Assembly (NCBI RefSeq): GCF_027484705.1
Contig: NZ_JAIXSL010000004.1
Coordinates: 1 to 64,000 of the forward strand
From: Flavobacterium sp.
GTDB lineage: Bacteria > Bacteroidota > Bacteroidia > Flavobacteriales > Flavobacteriaceae
Reading direction: 5' to 3'
DNA length: 64,000 nt
Shown: positions 29,926 to 38,944 of the stretch, one piece after another
Layout: each line of letters opens with the position of its first letter
Numbering within the stretch: the first letter of the stretch is position 1
Notes under the pieces: model-generated
Database searches by the model: none
Told to the model about the DNA's origin: nothing
The model's input: the letters and a program-made list of their open reading frames with translations, nothing else
Made by a program: the position numbers and the translations under genes

Positions 29926-30300
29926 ATGGAGTTTCAAAAAGACAATACCTTTTTTACAGGAAGATTAAAAAGCATGGGATTCGCATTGAAAGGTGCGATT
30001 AAATTGATTACTACAGAACATAGCGTGATGGTGCAATCTTCACTAGGCGTTTTACTCATCATTGCTGGGTTTTATTTTAATATTTCAATGACCGAATGGA
30101 TGGTTCAGACTTTAGTCATCGGATTGGTTTTGAGCGTTGAAGGATTGAACACCGCCGTAGAAAAAATCGCTGATTTCATCCATCCGAATTTCCACGAAAA
30201 AATCGGATTCATCAAGGATATTGCGGCTGGCGCTGTGTTTTTTGCAGCGATGACCGCGATTGCAGTGATTTTGATGATCTACATTCCGAAATTTCTATAG
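29926..30300 (+). CDS. dgkA: Diacylglycerol kinase (undecaprenol kinase type)
   Basis: 124 residues with three membrane helices. The helix-2 motif VEGLNTAVEKIADFI carries the catalytic glutamates of the DgkA fold. The enzyme phosphorylates diacylglycerol or undecaprenol in the inner membrane. The frame runs open upstream through tpx in another frame, but the ATG at 29926 just after the tpx stop gives the family N-terminus (F-x-x-GRLKSMGFALKG). It is followed 30 bases later by ftsK. Confidence 0.9.
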   Translation: MEFQKDNTFFTGRLKSMGFALKGAIKLITTEHSVMVQSSLGVLLIIAGFYFNISMTEWMVQTLVIGLVLSVEGLNTAVEKIADFIHPNFHEKIGFIKDIAAGAVFFAAMTAIAVILMIYIPKFL

Positions 30301-30330
30301 TTTACTTTTAATGAAAGCACCGCAAAAAGC

Positions 30331-32805
30331 ATGGCCAAAACAGTAAAGAAAACCGAAGACAAAAAGCAGGATGGGCAGCCCGAGGTTAAAAAGTCCTGGC
30401 GCATCACCCGACAGCACAAACTCCTGATTGGTAGTGTGTTTGTCTTATTTTCGATTGCTTTGTTTGTGGCTTTTGTTTCGTTTTTCGTATACGGACACGA
30501 AGATCAAAGTACCATTGGGCTGTGGGCGGATCGCGCTGAAAAGTCTAGAAACTGGCTTGGTAAATTTGGTGCTATACTTTCTGATTTCTTCATTTACAGA
30601 GGTTTTGGTGCGGCTTCATTTCTTTTCGTCAAATTGTTTTTCCTTACGGGCGCTTTTCTCGCACTCGATATTCCGCTGAAAAAACTCAAAAACATCTGGT
30701 TTTGGGATTTGTTCGCCATTGTACTGATTTCAGTTTTATTCGGTTTTTTCGCCAATTCATTGCCCGAACTCGGCGGAACGATTGGTTATGAAATGAATTT
30801 GTTTTCTCAGGATTACATCGGCAGAATCGGAACATTATTGGTTTTGATTTTTGGCATTATCATTTATCTGATATTCAAAATCAAGATTTCTCCCGATACC
30901 GTCAAATCGTTTTTTGAACGCAATAAAAAAGAGCTGGACGACGATTTAGCCTCATTGCAGGTGCCAGTTTCTGAAAGCACTTACAACCTTGAAGAGTTTG
31001 CCGTCAAAGAAGAAGAGGACGATATTGAAGAACCGACCTTGAAGCCTGTTTCTCAATTTGAAATCAACAAAGAAGCCTTAAAACCTACAATAGATCATCC
31101 TTCTGAAATTGTGCTCGAACCGTCCATAAAGCCGCAACCGACGCTTGAAATGGTTCCGCAAAAACCAGAATCAAAAGCCGAACCCGTTAAGGAAATCATT
31201 GCCACAGATGACGAATCGTTCGTCATTGAAAAAGCACCCGAAGAAGCTACTTTAGATGAAAATCTTGCCGCACGTCTTGTTGCCGATTTCGGTTTGTTCG
31301 ACCCAACTTTGGAATTGTCGAATTATAAATTCCCGACGCTTGACCTTTTAAAAGAATATTCCGGTGGCGGCATTACCATCAATCAGGCGGAATTGGAAGA
31401 AAATAAAAACAACATTGTTGAAACGCTGCGCAATTACAAAATCGAGATTGCACAAATTAAAGCGACGGTCGGCCCATCGGTAACCCTTTATGAAATTGTT
31501 CCCGAAGCCGGAATCCGAATTTCAAAAATTAAAAGTTTGGAGGACGATATCGCGTTATCGCTTTCTGCGTTGGGCATCCGTATCATCGCGCCGATTCCCG
31601 GAAAAGGTACGATTGGTATTGAAGTTCCGAACAAAAACCCGACGATGGTTTCGATGAAAAGCGTCATCGGTTCTGCAAAATTTCAGGAAGCTGAAATGGA
31701 ATTGCCGATTGCTTTGGGGAAAACCATTTCCAATGAAACTTTTGTGGTCGATTTGGCGAAAATGCCGCACTTGTTGATGGCGGGAGCTACCGGACAAGGA
31801 AAATCGGTTGGTTTGAATGCGGTCTTGACTTCGTTGTTGTATAAAAAACACCCGGCCGAAGTGAAGTTCGTTTTGGTCGATCCGAAGAAAGTAGAGTTGA
31901 CTTTGTTCAATAAAATTGAAAGACATTACCTCGCGAAATTACCGGATTCAGGCGATGCAATCATTACCGATAACACTAAAGTAATCAACACGTTGAATTC
32001 GCTTTGCGTAGAAATGGACAACCGTTATTCGTTGCTTAAAGATGCGATGGTGCGCAACATTAAGGAATACAACGAAAAATTCAAATCGAGAAAACTGAAT
32101 CCGGAAAATGGGCACAGATTCTTACCTTATATCGTTTTGGTGGTTGATGAGTTCGCCGATTTGATCATGACCGCAGGAAAAGAAGTGGAAACCCCGATTG
32201 CACGTTTGGCGCAGTTGGCCCGAGCCATCGGAATCCATTTGATTATTGCTACACAAAGGCCTTCTGTGAATGTCATTACCGGGATTATCAAAGCGAATTT
32301 CCCCGCGAGGATTGCCTTCAGGGTAACTTCCAAAATTGATTCAAGGACAATTCTCGATACGCAAGGAGCTGATCAGCTCATCGGGCGAGGCGATATGTTG
32401 TATACCAACGGAAATGACGTCGTGCGTGTGCAATGTGCTTTCGTCGATACGCCTGAAGTCGAAAAAATTACGGAATTCATTGGTTCACAAAAAGCGTATC
32501 CTGAAGCGTATCTGCTTCCGGAGTTTGTAGGGGATGAAAGTGGCATCAATCTTGATATCGACATTTCTGAAAGGGATTCACTCTTTCGGGAGGCCGCAGA
32601 GATCATCGTAACTGCACAACAAGGTTCCGCTTCCTTACTTCAAAGAAAATTAAAATTAGGGTATAACAGGGCAGGCAGGTTGATTGACCAACTCGAAGCT
32701 GCCGGAATCGTTGGCCCTTTTGAAGGAAGCAAAGCCCGAAATGTGAATATTACCGATCTCAGCGCCTTAGATCAATTTTTTAACAATGAACAAAATAACC
32801 TATAG
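30331..32805 (+). CDS. ftsK: DNA translocase FtsK/SpoIIIE
   Basis: 824 residues. There are four membrane helices in the first ~190 residues, an acidic/proline linker (about 200-310), then the alpha/beta motor. Walker A is GATGQGKSVGLN, Walker B YIVLVVDEFADLIM, followed by ARAIGIHLIIATQRPSVNVITG. The last ~65 residues form the gamma winged-helix (LLQRKLKLGYNRAGRLIDQLEAAGIVGP) that reads polar DNA sequences. FtsK clears the chromosome terminus at the division septum. The stop is one base from the lolA start, so these are one operon. Confidence 0.95.
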   Translation: MAKTVKKTEDKKQDGQPEVKKSWRITRQHKLLIGSVFVLFSIALFVAFVSFFVYGHEDQSTIGLWADRAEKSRNWLGKFGAILSDFFIYRGFGAASFLFVKLFFLTGAFLALDIPLKKLKNIWFWDLFAIVLISVLFGFFANSLPELGGTIGYEMNLFSQDYIGRIGTLLVLIFGIIIYLIFKIKISPDTVKSFFERNKKELDDDLASLQVPVSESTYNLEEFAVKEEEDDIEEPTLKPVSQFEINKEALKPTIDHPSEIVLEPSIKPQPTLEMVPQKPESKAEPVKEIIATDDESFVIEKAPEEATLDENLAARLVADFGLFDPTLELSNYKFPTLDLLKEYSGGGITINQAELEENKNNIVETLRNYKIEIAQIKATVGPSVTLYEIVPEAGIRISKIKSLEDDIALSLSALGIRIIAPIPGKGTIGIEVPNKNPTMVSMKSVIGSAKFQEAEMELPIALGKTISNETFVVDLAKMPHLLMAGATGQGKSVGLNAVLTSLLYKKHPAEVKFVLVDPKKVELTLFNKIERHYLAKLPDSGDAIITDNTKVINTLNSLCVEMDNRYSLLKDAMVRNIKEYNEKFKSRKLNPENGHRFLPYIVLVVDEFADLIMTAGKEVETPIARLAQLARAIGIHLIIATQRPSVNVITGIIKANFPARIAFRVTSKIDSRTILDTQGADQLIGRGDMLYTNGNDVVRVQCAFVDTPEVEKITEFIGSQKAYPEAYLLPEFVGDESGINLDIDISERDSLFREAAEIIVTAQQGSASLLQRKLKLGYNRAGRLIDQLEAAGIVGPFEGSKARNVNITDLSALDQFFNNEQNNL

Positions 32806-32806
32806 C

Positions 32807-33448
32807 ATGAAAACGCTTGCCTCAATTGTTTTATTCCTTTTCATGGGTTTCAGCCTACAAGCCCAGGACAAAAAAGCCAAAGATTTATTAGACCAGGTGA
32901 CTGCCAAAGTCAAAAGTTACGACAATGTCGTGATTGATTTCAAATATGCCCTGAACAATGTCAAAGAGAACATCAATCAGGAAAGTAAAGGCAATGTGAC
33001 CATGAAAGGCAATATGTATGTGCTGAACCTCATGGGCGTGACCAAGATTTTCGACGGCAAAAAAATATACACGATCAATCCGGAAGATGAGGAAGTTTCA
33101 ATCTCAAAACTCAATGAGAAAGACGACAATGCGATCACGCCTTCCAAAATGCTGACGTTTTACAACAGCGGTTACAAATATACCTGGGACATCAAACAAA
33201 ATGTGAAAGGGCGCCAGATCCAATACGTCAAATTGGTGCCTACGAGTGGTAAAGACCAAAGAAAGGAAATTCTTTTAGGCATTGACACCCAGACCAAAAA
33301 CATCTATAACCTGATTGAGATTGGGAAAAACGGTACGAAAACCACCTTGACCGTTAATTCTTTTAAAACCAACCAACCTTTATCGAAAAATCAATTTACC
33401 TTTGAGGCGGGTAAATATCCAAAATACTACATCAATAAGCTAGATTAA
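32807..33448 (+). CDS. lolA: Outer-membrane lipoprotein carrier protein LolA-like
   Basis: 213 residues with a signal peptide (TLASIVLFLFMGFSLQAQ) and a LolA-fold body (LLDQVTAKVKSYDNVVIDF, YTINPEDEEVSISKL, LTVNSFKTNQPLSKNQFTFEAGKYP). LolA ferries lipoproteins through the periplasm. A longer frame starts 21 bases earlier inside ftsK; the ATG at 32807 was chosen because it begins the signal peptide right after the ftsK stop. It is six bases from the next gene. Confidence 0.88.
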   Translation: MKTLASIVLFLFMGFSLQAQDKKAKDLLDQVTAKVKSYDNVVIDFKYALNNVKENINQESKGNVTMKGNMYVLNLMGVTKIFDGKKIYTINPEDEEVSISKLNEKDDNAITPSKMLTFYNSGYKYTWDIKQNVKGRQIQYVKLVPTSGKDQRKEILLGIDTQTKNIYNLIEIGKNGTKTTLTVNSFKTNQPLSKNQFTFEAGKYPKYYINKLD

Positions 33449-33454
33449 CCGCAC

Positions 33455-34888
33455 GTGAAGATTCTCGACAGATACATTCTAAAATCATTCATCACTACAT
33501 TTGCGACCGTATTTGTAATCCTCTTATTAATTTTTATCCTTCAGACCGTTTGGCTTTTCATCTCCGAATTGGCGGGTCGCGACCTTGATTTCATGATGAT
33601 TCTGAAGTTCCTGTTGTTTAAAATGCCAAGCCTTGTGCCTTTGGTGTTGCCTTTGTCGGTGCTGCTCGCATCGATTATGACTTTTGGCGATCTGGCGGAG
33701 AACTACGAATTTGCTGCTATGAAATCGGCCGGTATTTCGCTGCAAAGAATCATGAGAGGTTTGACGGTATTCATTGTGTTTCTAAGTTTTGCCGCTTTCT
33801 TTTTTGCCAACAATGTGATTCCGTATGCTGAATATAAGTTTATCAATTTCAGGAAAAGCATCGCCCAGATGAAACCCGCTATGGCTATTGCAGAAGGGCA
33901 ATTCAGCGACGTGGGCGCGTATAACATCAAAGTGGAAAAGAAGTCGGGCTATAACGGGAATTTCCTTACCGGTGTTACGATCCACAAAAAGATCAACAGC
34001 TATGACGGCAGCAAAAATGTGATTAAGGCCAAAACCGGGGAACTTGTTAGCAATGAAAATTCCAACATCCTTAAACTCGTTTTGAATGACGGTTATTATT
34101 ACGAAGATCTGGTGCCCAAAAAATATGAGGAACGCAACAAGATTCCTTTTGCCAAAAGTGGTTTTAAAAAATACATCATCAATATTGATTTGTCCAAGCT
34201 GAATTCGACCGACCAAAATGAAGATCAGATTAAAGACACGGACAAAATGCTTAATATCAGTGAATTGTTGTATACGTTGGATTCGCTGAATGCCAATTAC
34301 CGCAAGGATATCATTTCGATTTCTGACAATACGTATCTGAGAATGGGAATGATGTCAAATAAGCGTGACGACAAAAACCATCCAAGCCAGGTGTTCAAGC
34401 CAAAATTACTCGATAATTTTCCTTCGTCGGAACGCGCCAAAATCCTAAATATGGCTTCGAACAATGTCATTAGCAGCACTTTTTCGGTGGAAAGTTATAA
34501 GAACGAATTATTTTCTAAAATAGAAACCATCAACGAACACTGGATCGCCTTGTATGAAAAGTTTGTCATTGCCATTGCCTGTCTGTTGATGTTTTTTATC
34601 GGAGCACCATTGGGCGCGATCATTAGGAAAGGAGGTCTTGGGCTTCCGATTGTTTTTGCCATGACCATTTTTATCATCTTTCACTTTGTCAACACTTTTG
34701 GTAAAAAAGTGGCACAGGAAAATGAAATTACCCCATTTTTGGGATGCTGGCTATCGACTTTCATATTGATGCCTTTAGCCATTTTGCTTACTTATCGCGC
34801 TACTAATGATATCGGCTTGATTAATATTGATTCGATTATGGCTCCTTTTCAAAAATTATTTAAAAAACTTTTCCCATCTCAAAATTAA
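33455..34888 (+). CDS. LptF/LptG family permease (YjgP/YjgQ)
   Basis: 477 residues starting at GTG (K-I-L-D-R-Y-I-L-K-S-F follows, the family opening). Three N-terminal and three C-terminal membrane helices flank a large periplasmic beta-jellyroll domain (about 115-360). The GLGLPIVFAMTIFIIFHFVN segment in the last helices is typical. It is a component of the LptB2FG transporter that extracts lipopolysaccharide from the inner membrane. Its position between lolA and ribB, six bases after lolA, is common in flavobacteria. LptF versus LptG cannot be settled here. Confidence 0.88.
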   Translation: MKILDRYILKSFITTFATVFVILLLIFILQTVWLFISELAGRDLDFMMILKFLLFKMPSLVPLVLPLSVLLASIMTFGDLAENYEFAAMKSAGISLQRIMRGLTVFIVFLSFAAFFFANNVIPYAEYKFINFRKSIAQMKPAMAIAEGQFSDVGAYNIKVEKKSGYNGNFLTGVTIHKKINSYDGSKNVIKAKTGELVSNENSNILKLVLNDGYYYEDLVPKKYEERNKIPFAKSGFKKYIINIDLSKLNSTDQNEDQIKDTDKMLNISELLYTLDSLNANYRKDIISISDNTYLRMGMMSNKRDDKNHPSQVFKPKLLDNFPSSERAKILNMASNNVISSTFSVESYKNELFSKIETINEHWIALYEKFVIAIACLLMFFIGAPLGAIIRKGGLGLPIVFAMTIFIIFHFVNTFGKKVAQENEITPFLGCWLSTFILMPLAILLTYRATNDIGLINIDSIMAPFQKLFKKLFPSQN

Positions 34889-34897
34889 TTGTCATTC

Positions 34898-36031
34898 ATG
34901 GAACTTGAAAAAATAAAACTAAACACCATTGAAGAAGCTATTGAAGATATTCGTCAGGGCAAAGTGATCATTGTGGTGGATGATGAAGACCGGGAAAATG
35001 AGGGCGATTTTCTTGCTGCGGCAGAATTGGTGACACCAGATATGATCAATTTTATGGCGACCCACGGACGCGGATTGATTTGCGTACCATTAACTGAAAA
35101 CCGTTGCAAAGAACTCGGACTTCATGCGATGGTAAGCAACAATACCGATCCGATGGAAACTGCCTTTACCGTTTCTGTGGATTTGAGAGGCAATGGCGTC
35201 ACGACAGGGATTTCGGCTTCTGACCGTGCAAAAACGGTGTTGGCATTGACCGATCCGAATACTAAATCCTATGAATTGGCACGACCGGGGCATATATTTC
35301 CGTTGATTGCCAAACAAGGCGGTGTGTTGAGAAGAACAGGACATACCGAAGCTGCGATAGATTTTGCCAGACTCGCCGGTTTCAAATCGGCAGGTGTGAT
35401 CGTTGAAATCATGAACGAAGACGGCACGATGGCGCGTTTGCCACAACTCGTCGAAGTGGCTAAGAAGTTTGACCTCAAACTCGTTTCGATAGAAGATTTG
35501 GTCGCTTACCGCATGCAGCACGACAGTCTGATTGTCAAAAAAGAAGATTTCGATGTCGAGACGCGTTTCGGGAAATTCAGATTGCGCGCTTACCAGCAGA
35601 CGACCAACAAGCAAATTCATATTGCGCTGACCAAAGGCACCTGGAATATTGGCGAGCCGATCCTCACGAGGATCAATTCGACTTTAGTCAATAATGATAT
35701 TTTGGGAACGCTGACCAACAATGCCGATAAGAAACTCGATGATATGTTTCAGCTGGTGAACGACGAGGGCAAAGGTGCGATTTTGTTTATCAATCAGGAA
35801 ATGCAGACTTCCAATTTACTGAACCGCATTTCGGAGCTTAAAGAATTGCAATCCAGAGGCATTTTTAAAGCGCCGCAGATCAAGATGGATATCAAGGATT
35901 TTGGCATCGGTGCGCAGATTTTGCATGATATCGATATTTCTAAAATACGCTTGGTTTCTAATGCCGAGCACGCCAAAAGAGTCGGGATGATAGGGTATGG
36001 TCTGGAGATTACGGACTATGTGGCTTATTGA
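34898..36031 (+). CDS. ribB: 3,4-dihydroxy-2-butanone-4-phosphate synthase with degenerate RibA-like C-terminus
   Basis: 377 residues. The N-terminal ~200 residues are a complete RibB domain: [57 protein letters not shown] and [16 protein letters not shown]. It makes the four-carbon riboflavin precursor from ribulose 5-phosphate. The C-terminal ~175 residues align in length with GTP cyclohydrolase II but lack its zinc cysteines and its GDxxGSxRCDC motif, so this half should not be a cyclohydrolase. The TTG at 34889 also opens the frame; ATG 34898 is preferred. It is 9 bases after the permease stop. Confidence 0.9.
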   Translation: MELEKIKLNTIEEAIEDIRQGKVIIVVDDEDRENEGDFLAAAELVTPDMINFMATHGRGLICVPLTENRCKELGLHAMVSNNTDPMETAFTVSVDLRGNGVTTGISASDRAKTVLALTDPNTKSYELARPGHIFPLIAKQGGVLRRTGHTEAAIDFARLAGFKSAGVIVEIMNEDGTMARLPQLVEVAKKFDLKLVSIEDLVAYRMQHDSLIVKKEDFDVETRFGKFRLRAYQQTTNKQIHIALTKGTWNIGEPILTRINSTLVNNDILGTLTNNADKKLDDMFQLVNDEGKGAILFINQEMQTSNLLNRISELKELQSRGIFKAPQIKMDIKDFGIGAQILHDIDISKIRLVSNAEHAKRVGMIGYGLEITDYVAY

Positions 36032-36052
36032 TTCAGAATCATTGGATTCCTG

Positions 36053-36352
36053 TTAAACCCAAATCGTTACGGCTACATTAAGGCCGATTTCAATATTTTC
36101 TTTTTTTCTGATGTCGGCTTTCAGAGGCAGTAAATAAGTATTTCGTTTGGTGTCGAACCAGATTGCCGTGTCCCAGTGGGTATTGCCGATTTTGGCAGCC
36201 GCTTTTAATCTTCCCCAACCTTCTTCCTGCCATTTCAAATTTTCCCGTATTTCTTTGGCTATATCCTCCGGAACTGAAACAAAGTACCATCCGCCCGGGG
36301 CGTTATGTTGCCATGATGTTGATGAAAATTTGTGTCTGATTTTACCGTTCAT
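36053..36352 (-). CDS. DUF1905 domain protein
   Basis: 99 residues from the ATG at 36352 (MNGKIRHKFSSTSWQHNAPGGWYFVSVPEDIAKEI). The GGWYFVSVP, WGRLKAAAKIGNTHWDTAIW and YLLPLKADIRKKENIEIG segments are typical of DUF1905, a small beta-barrel family of unknown function. The frame continues upstream to 36430, but that part is not family-like. It is one of several small accessory genes on this strand; its role is unknown. Confidence 0.78.
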   Translation of the reverse strand: MNGKIRHKFSSTSWQHNAPGGWYFVSVPEDIAKEIRENLKWQEEGWGRLKAAAKIGNTHWDTAIWFDTKRNTYLLPLKADIRKKENIEIGLNVAVTIWV

Positions 36353-36454
36353 GATGTGATAAAAGTGTTTGCTGTTATGAGTAAACGCAATTGAGCTTGT
36401 AGGCATCATCAGGAATGTTGAAACCCTCATGATGATGGGCTGTGTTGTTCCTGT

Positions 36455-36847
36455 TCAGGTCAGTCTTTCTAATATGCCTTTTCTTTTGACGATGTTTTTA
36501 TAATCCCATTGAATGGCTATTGATTTCTTAAGCCAATTTTTTAAATCCTCCGGTTTGATCTCCGCAGCATGATTATAAAATATAGAAGCATCTTTGAATT
36601 TTTGACCTCTCCCATTGAGACCGTCTTCATTAAAATCGGCACCACTCCAGAACATCAGCCGGATTCCGGGCTTTTGTTTGCTGTAGCCTACGATAGGATT
36701 TCCGTCTAAAAACCAAACCGGATGCGCATGCCAAATTTTGCTTTCCGCTTTTTGGAGTTCGCTGTCAATGATTGTGGCGAGTTGGTCGCAAATGTCCTGA
36801 TCGCTGCTGTTTTGGGTGCTGTTGTAGTTTTTAATTTCCGGGTTCAT
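36455..36847 (-). CDS. DUF1801 family protein
   Basis: 130 residues. Segments ESKIWHAHPVWFLDGNPIVGYS and IRLMFWSGADF match the DUF1801 fold, related to frataxin-like and YdeI N-terminal domains. Soluble, no signal peptide. Function unknown. It lies 20 bases downstream of the DinB-like gene on the same strand and is probably cotranscribed. Confidence 0.75.
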   Translation of the reverse strand: MNPEIKNYNSTQNSSDQDICDQLATIIDSELQKAESKIWHAHPVWFLDGNPIVGYSKQKPGIRLMFWSGADFNEDGLNGRGQKFKDASIFYNHAAEIKPEDLKNWLKKSIAIQWDYKNIVKRKGILERLT

Positions 36848-36867
36848 GGTAATTCAATATTGCTTTT

Positions 36868-37308
36868 TTAGTATTCGACTACTTGTTTCAAATGATGTTC
36901 TAAATGGGCGACATAATCCTCTATGATGAATTTCAGGGTAACAGTATTGGCTCCGATTTTTACTTCGTTTAGCAAGTTTTCCGACGGAATTCTTTTGATG
37001 ATCTCTATAAGATGCTTGTTGTAAGAAGTCCAGAATGCTATGATTTGAGCCGCATCGATGTGCTGATAGGCATTAAATTTATTCCAGTTGTTCTGATCAT
37101 AACTGATTTCAGGAAGTGGCTCGAACTGACCGCGAATGAATCTTTGATGGTTGTTGGTCGCGCTGTCGATTAAGTGTCCGATGATTTCTTTTTTACTCCA
37201 TTTGTCGGGTTGGGTTTTTAGCGAGAAGTTTTCTGCTCCAATTTCGGTAAGAAGCGCGGGAATGATGGTTGTTAAGTATTCAAGACGTTGTATGGTTGGT
37301 GCTAACAT
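36868..37308 (-). CDS. DinB/YfiT-like four-helix protein
   Basis: 146 residues. KWSKKEIIGHLIDSATNNHQRFIRG contributes one putative metal histidine (GHLIDS), and the C-terminal FIIEDYVAHLEHHLKQV contributes two more. This is the DinB_2 pattern of thiol- or metal-dependent small-molecule transferases. Substrate unknown. Confidence 0.82.
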   Translation of the reverse strand: MLAPTIQRLEYLTTIIPALLTEIGAENFSLKTQPDKWSKKEIIGHLIDSATNNHQRFIRGQFEPLPEISYDQNNWNKFNAYQHIDAAQIIAFWTSYNKHLIEIIKRIPSENLLNEVKIGANTVTLKFIIEDYVAHLEHHLKQVVEY

Positions 37309-37549
37309 TTTTTATTTTTTTAATTTGGATCAAACGAAAATAAGAAAATATTTTTTTAATGAATTTAATGTTATGCAATTGTGTTGCATCAGGTGTTTCT
37401 TCTTTTACCGCACTGATAATAATTCTAAGCGGAGTTTGGTTAATCTTCGCTGGCGCTACGATTTGTCTTGAAACAAACCGACGGAGGAGGTTCAGCGAAC
37501 TCCACTAAAATATTAACCAGTGAGCTAAAAGAAGCAAAAATTCAAGGCT
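37309..37549. other. Intergenic sequence beside a MITE-like element
   Basis: About 240 bases with no supported gene. The segment 37430-37550 has the look of extragenic repeat sequence rather than coding sequence, and it does not translate into a continuation of the interrupted DUF998 frame in any reading I tried. Confidence 0.4.
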
Positions 37550-37719
37550 GCATAAAAACAGGCTAAAAAATAAATTCAAAAGCTAAGCTAGCTCAACTAC
37601 TCACACGGTTATTGTTTTTTGCCTATGGTGTTCGTGAACCTAAAGGTTTCTCCTGCGGCACAAACTGAACCTAGCTCTTAACGCTTTTGAGTTTAATTTT
37701 TTAACGCCTGTTTTTATGC
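37550..37719. mobile_element. MITE-like element with long imperfect terminal inverted repeats
   Basis: The two ends are GCATAAAAACAGGC (37550-37563) and its exact complement (37706-37719). Pairing continues inward imperfectly for about 45 bases with small indels, for example CAAAAGC against GCTTTTG. The ~170-bp body has no transposase or open frame. Its right end supplies the stop codon of the truncated DUF998 gene, which suggests insertion. No clear target-site duplication is visible, so a folded extragenic repeat is the alternative. Confidence 0.55.
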
Positions 37720-37902
37720 GAGGCCGGAGAGACCGGAAAAGAACAATGTTATTAACCATTTGTGATGTCCAAGTGCATATTCGCTGACCATACGAAAACT
37801 AGGCTTCATTTCGGAACTAACAAAATGTAAAGTGGCAAGGCATAAAACAGCTATGATACCGAACGTAATGGTGCTATTGGCTAAAAGTGTTGTTGCCTTC
37901 AT
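37714..37902 (-). pseudogene. Truncated DUF998-family membrane protein
   Basis: 62 residues: a membrane helix (ITFGIIAVLCLATLHFVSSE) and the family signature PSFRMVSEYALGHHKWLITLFF. DUF998 proteins usually have about 200 residues and several more helices. The frame ends where the inverted-repeat element begins, and the TAA lies inside the GCATAA end of that element. It is just downstream of an AHSA1/ArsR pair, the usual neighbourhood of such genes. Confidence 0.7.
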
Positions 37903-37906
37903 CGGA

Positions 37907-38404
37907 CTATTTTTTTAAGCTTTGGATTAAGATGACCAAGGCATTTAATGTCATGGTGAAACCTTCTTTGAAACCCATTTCAATCATCTTCTCCATACGT
38001 TCAAGCGATTCATTGTAAATAACAATATCCACCGTCGTTACCCCATGTTCTTCGCTGAAATTCAAATCCCATTCAGACCCCGGCAAGTTGGGGTTTTCAT
38101 CCTGATCAGCAAAAGCGCTCCAATACTTGAAATTGGTTTTCGGACTGATAGAGGTATATTTCTGAATGGACCAATGCTCTTGCCCCTCAGGGCTTACCAT
38201 GGCGTAAAATCTTCGACCTCCCACTTCAAAATTCATATGTTTTGTTTTGGAGACCCAGGGTTTAGGTGCCCACCACTGGTCAAGAATTTCCGGTTTCGTA
38301 AAGGCATCCCAAACCAAAGCAAGTTCGGCATCAAATACCCGGTTTACAGTGACCGTTTTTGTCGTTTTGTCTACGGTAAAATCAAACGGCAGCTTGTTGT
38401 TCAT
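37907..38404 (-). CDS. SRPBCC/AHSA1 domain protein
   Basis: 165 residues, with [28 protein letters not shown], the standard AHSA1-family opening, and a C-terminal helix [17 protein letters not shown]. The helix-grip fold binds hydrophobic ligands. Its start overlaps the end of the upstream ArsR-type regulator by four bases (ATGA), so the two are translationally coupled. ArsR-AHSA1 pairs are very common, and the regulator presumably controls this gene. Ligand unknown. Confidence 0.87.
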   Translation of the reverse strand: MNNKLPFDFTVDKTTKTVTVNRVFDAELALVWDAFTKPEILDQWWAPKPWVSKTKHMNFEVGGRRFYAMVSPEGQEHWSIQKYTSISPKTNFKYWSAFADQDENPNLPGSEWDLNFSEEHGVTTVDIVIYNESLERMEKMIEMGFKEGFTMTLNALVILIQSLKK

Positions 38405-38721
38405 TTTTTATTTTTTTTGATGGTTAATAATACGTTGTCCAATTGATCAAAACGGCTTTCCCAGATCTTTTTAAATTGGGCTAACCATTGATCAATCTCT
38501 TGCATTTTTGTAATTTCAAGGGAGTAATAAATTTCCCTGCCTTGTTGTTCCTGCTTTACCAGTTCGCATTCCGTAAGCATTTGAATATGCTTGGAAACGG
38601 CCTGTCTGCTGGTTTGAAATTCTTCTGCAATGGCATTAGGGGTCATGGCTTGTGAGGCAAGTAAAAGCAATATTGCTCTTCGTGTGGGGTCGGCTAATGC
38701 CTGAAATACATCTCTTCTCAT
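38401..38721 (-). CDS. ArsR-family winged-helix regulator
   Basis: 106 residues from ATG 38721 ([21 protein letters not shown]). The winged helix with [22 protein letters not shown] as recognition helix is clear. No metal-binding ELCVCDL motif is present, so it is the metal-independent subgroup that pairs with AHSA1 proteins. The frame opens upstream to 38787, but that region is a palindromic operator, so the shorter start was chosen. Confidence 0.87.
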   Translation of the reverse strand: MRRDVFQALADPTRRAILLLLASQAMTPNAIAEEFQTSRQAVSKHIQMLTECELVKQEQQGREIYYSLEITKMQEIDQWLAQFKKIWESRFDQLDNVLLTIKKNKK

Positions 38722-38737
38722 TTTTATATATAATTTA

Positions 38738-38787
38738 TTGCGCAACGAATTGGTTGCAAATATATATGCAATGAATTGATTGCGCAA
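38738..38787. promoter_or_regulatory. Palindromic operator upstream of the ArsR-AHSA1 operon
   Basis: Two inverted repeats, GCAACGAATTGGTTGC (38742-38757) and GCAATGAATTGATTGC (38768-38783), are spaced 26 bases centre to centre. The whole region is itself a larger palindrome bounded by TTGCGCAA on both sides. It starts 17 bases from the regulator start, which fits autoregulation. Confidence 0.75.
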
Positions 38788-38854
38788 ATTTATTTGGATT
38801 TATTTTTCCCCGACTGTTGCAAATTTTATTAATCCAGAAAATTTGCAACAAAAT

Positions 38855-38933
38855 CTGTGACAAAATTTTTTCATTCAAAAAAAATGTCACAAAAACTGTG
38901 GCAAAATATTTGTCTGCGAAAAAAATGTCACAA
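38855..38933 (+). promoter_or_regulatory. Two 38-bp direct repeats upstream of an XRE regulator
   Basis: 38855-38892 and 38896-38933 share the pattern CTGTGrCAAAATwTTT...AAAAAAATGTCACAA. Each contains a TGTGACA/TGTCACA-type inverted pair. The second copy ends 11 bases before the ATG at 38945. Probably a duplicated operator. Confidence 0.6.
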
Positions 38934-38944
38934 CCCTTCAAGCC

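Noticed and set aside
34889..34897. TTG start for ribB
   Set aside because: The family N-terminus begins at the ATG nine bases later.
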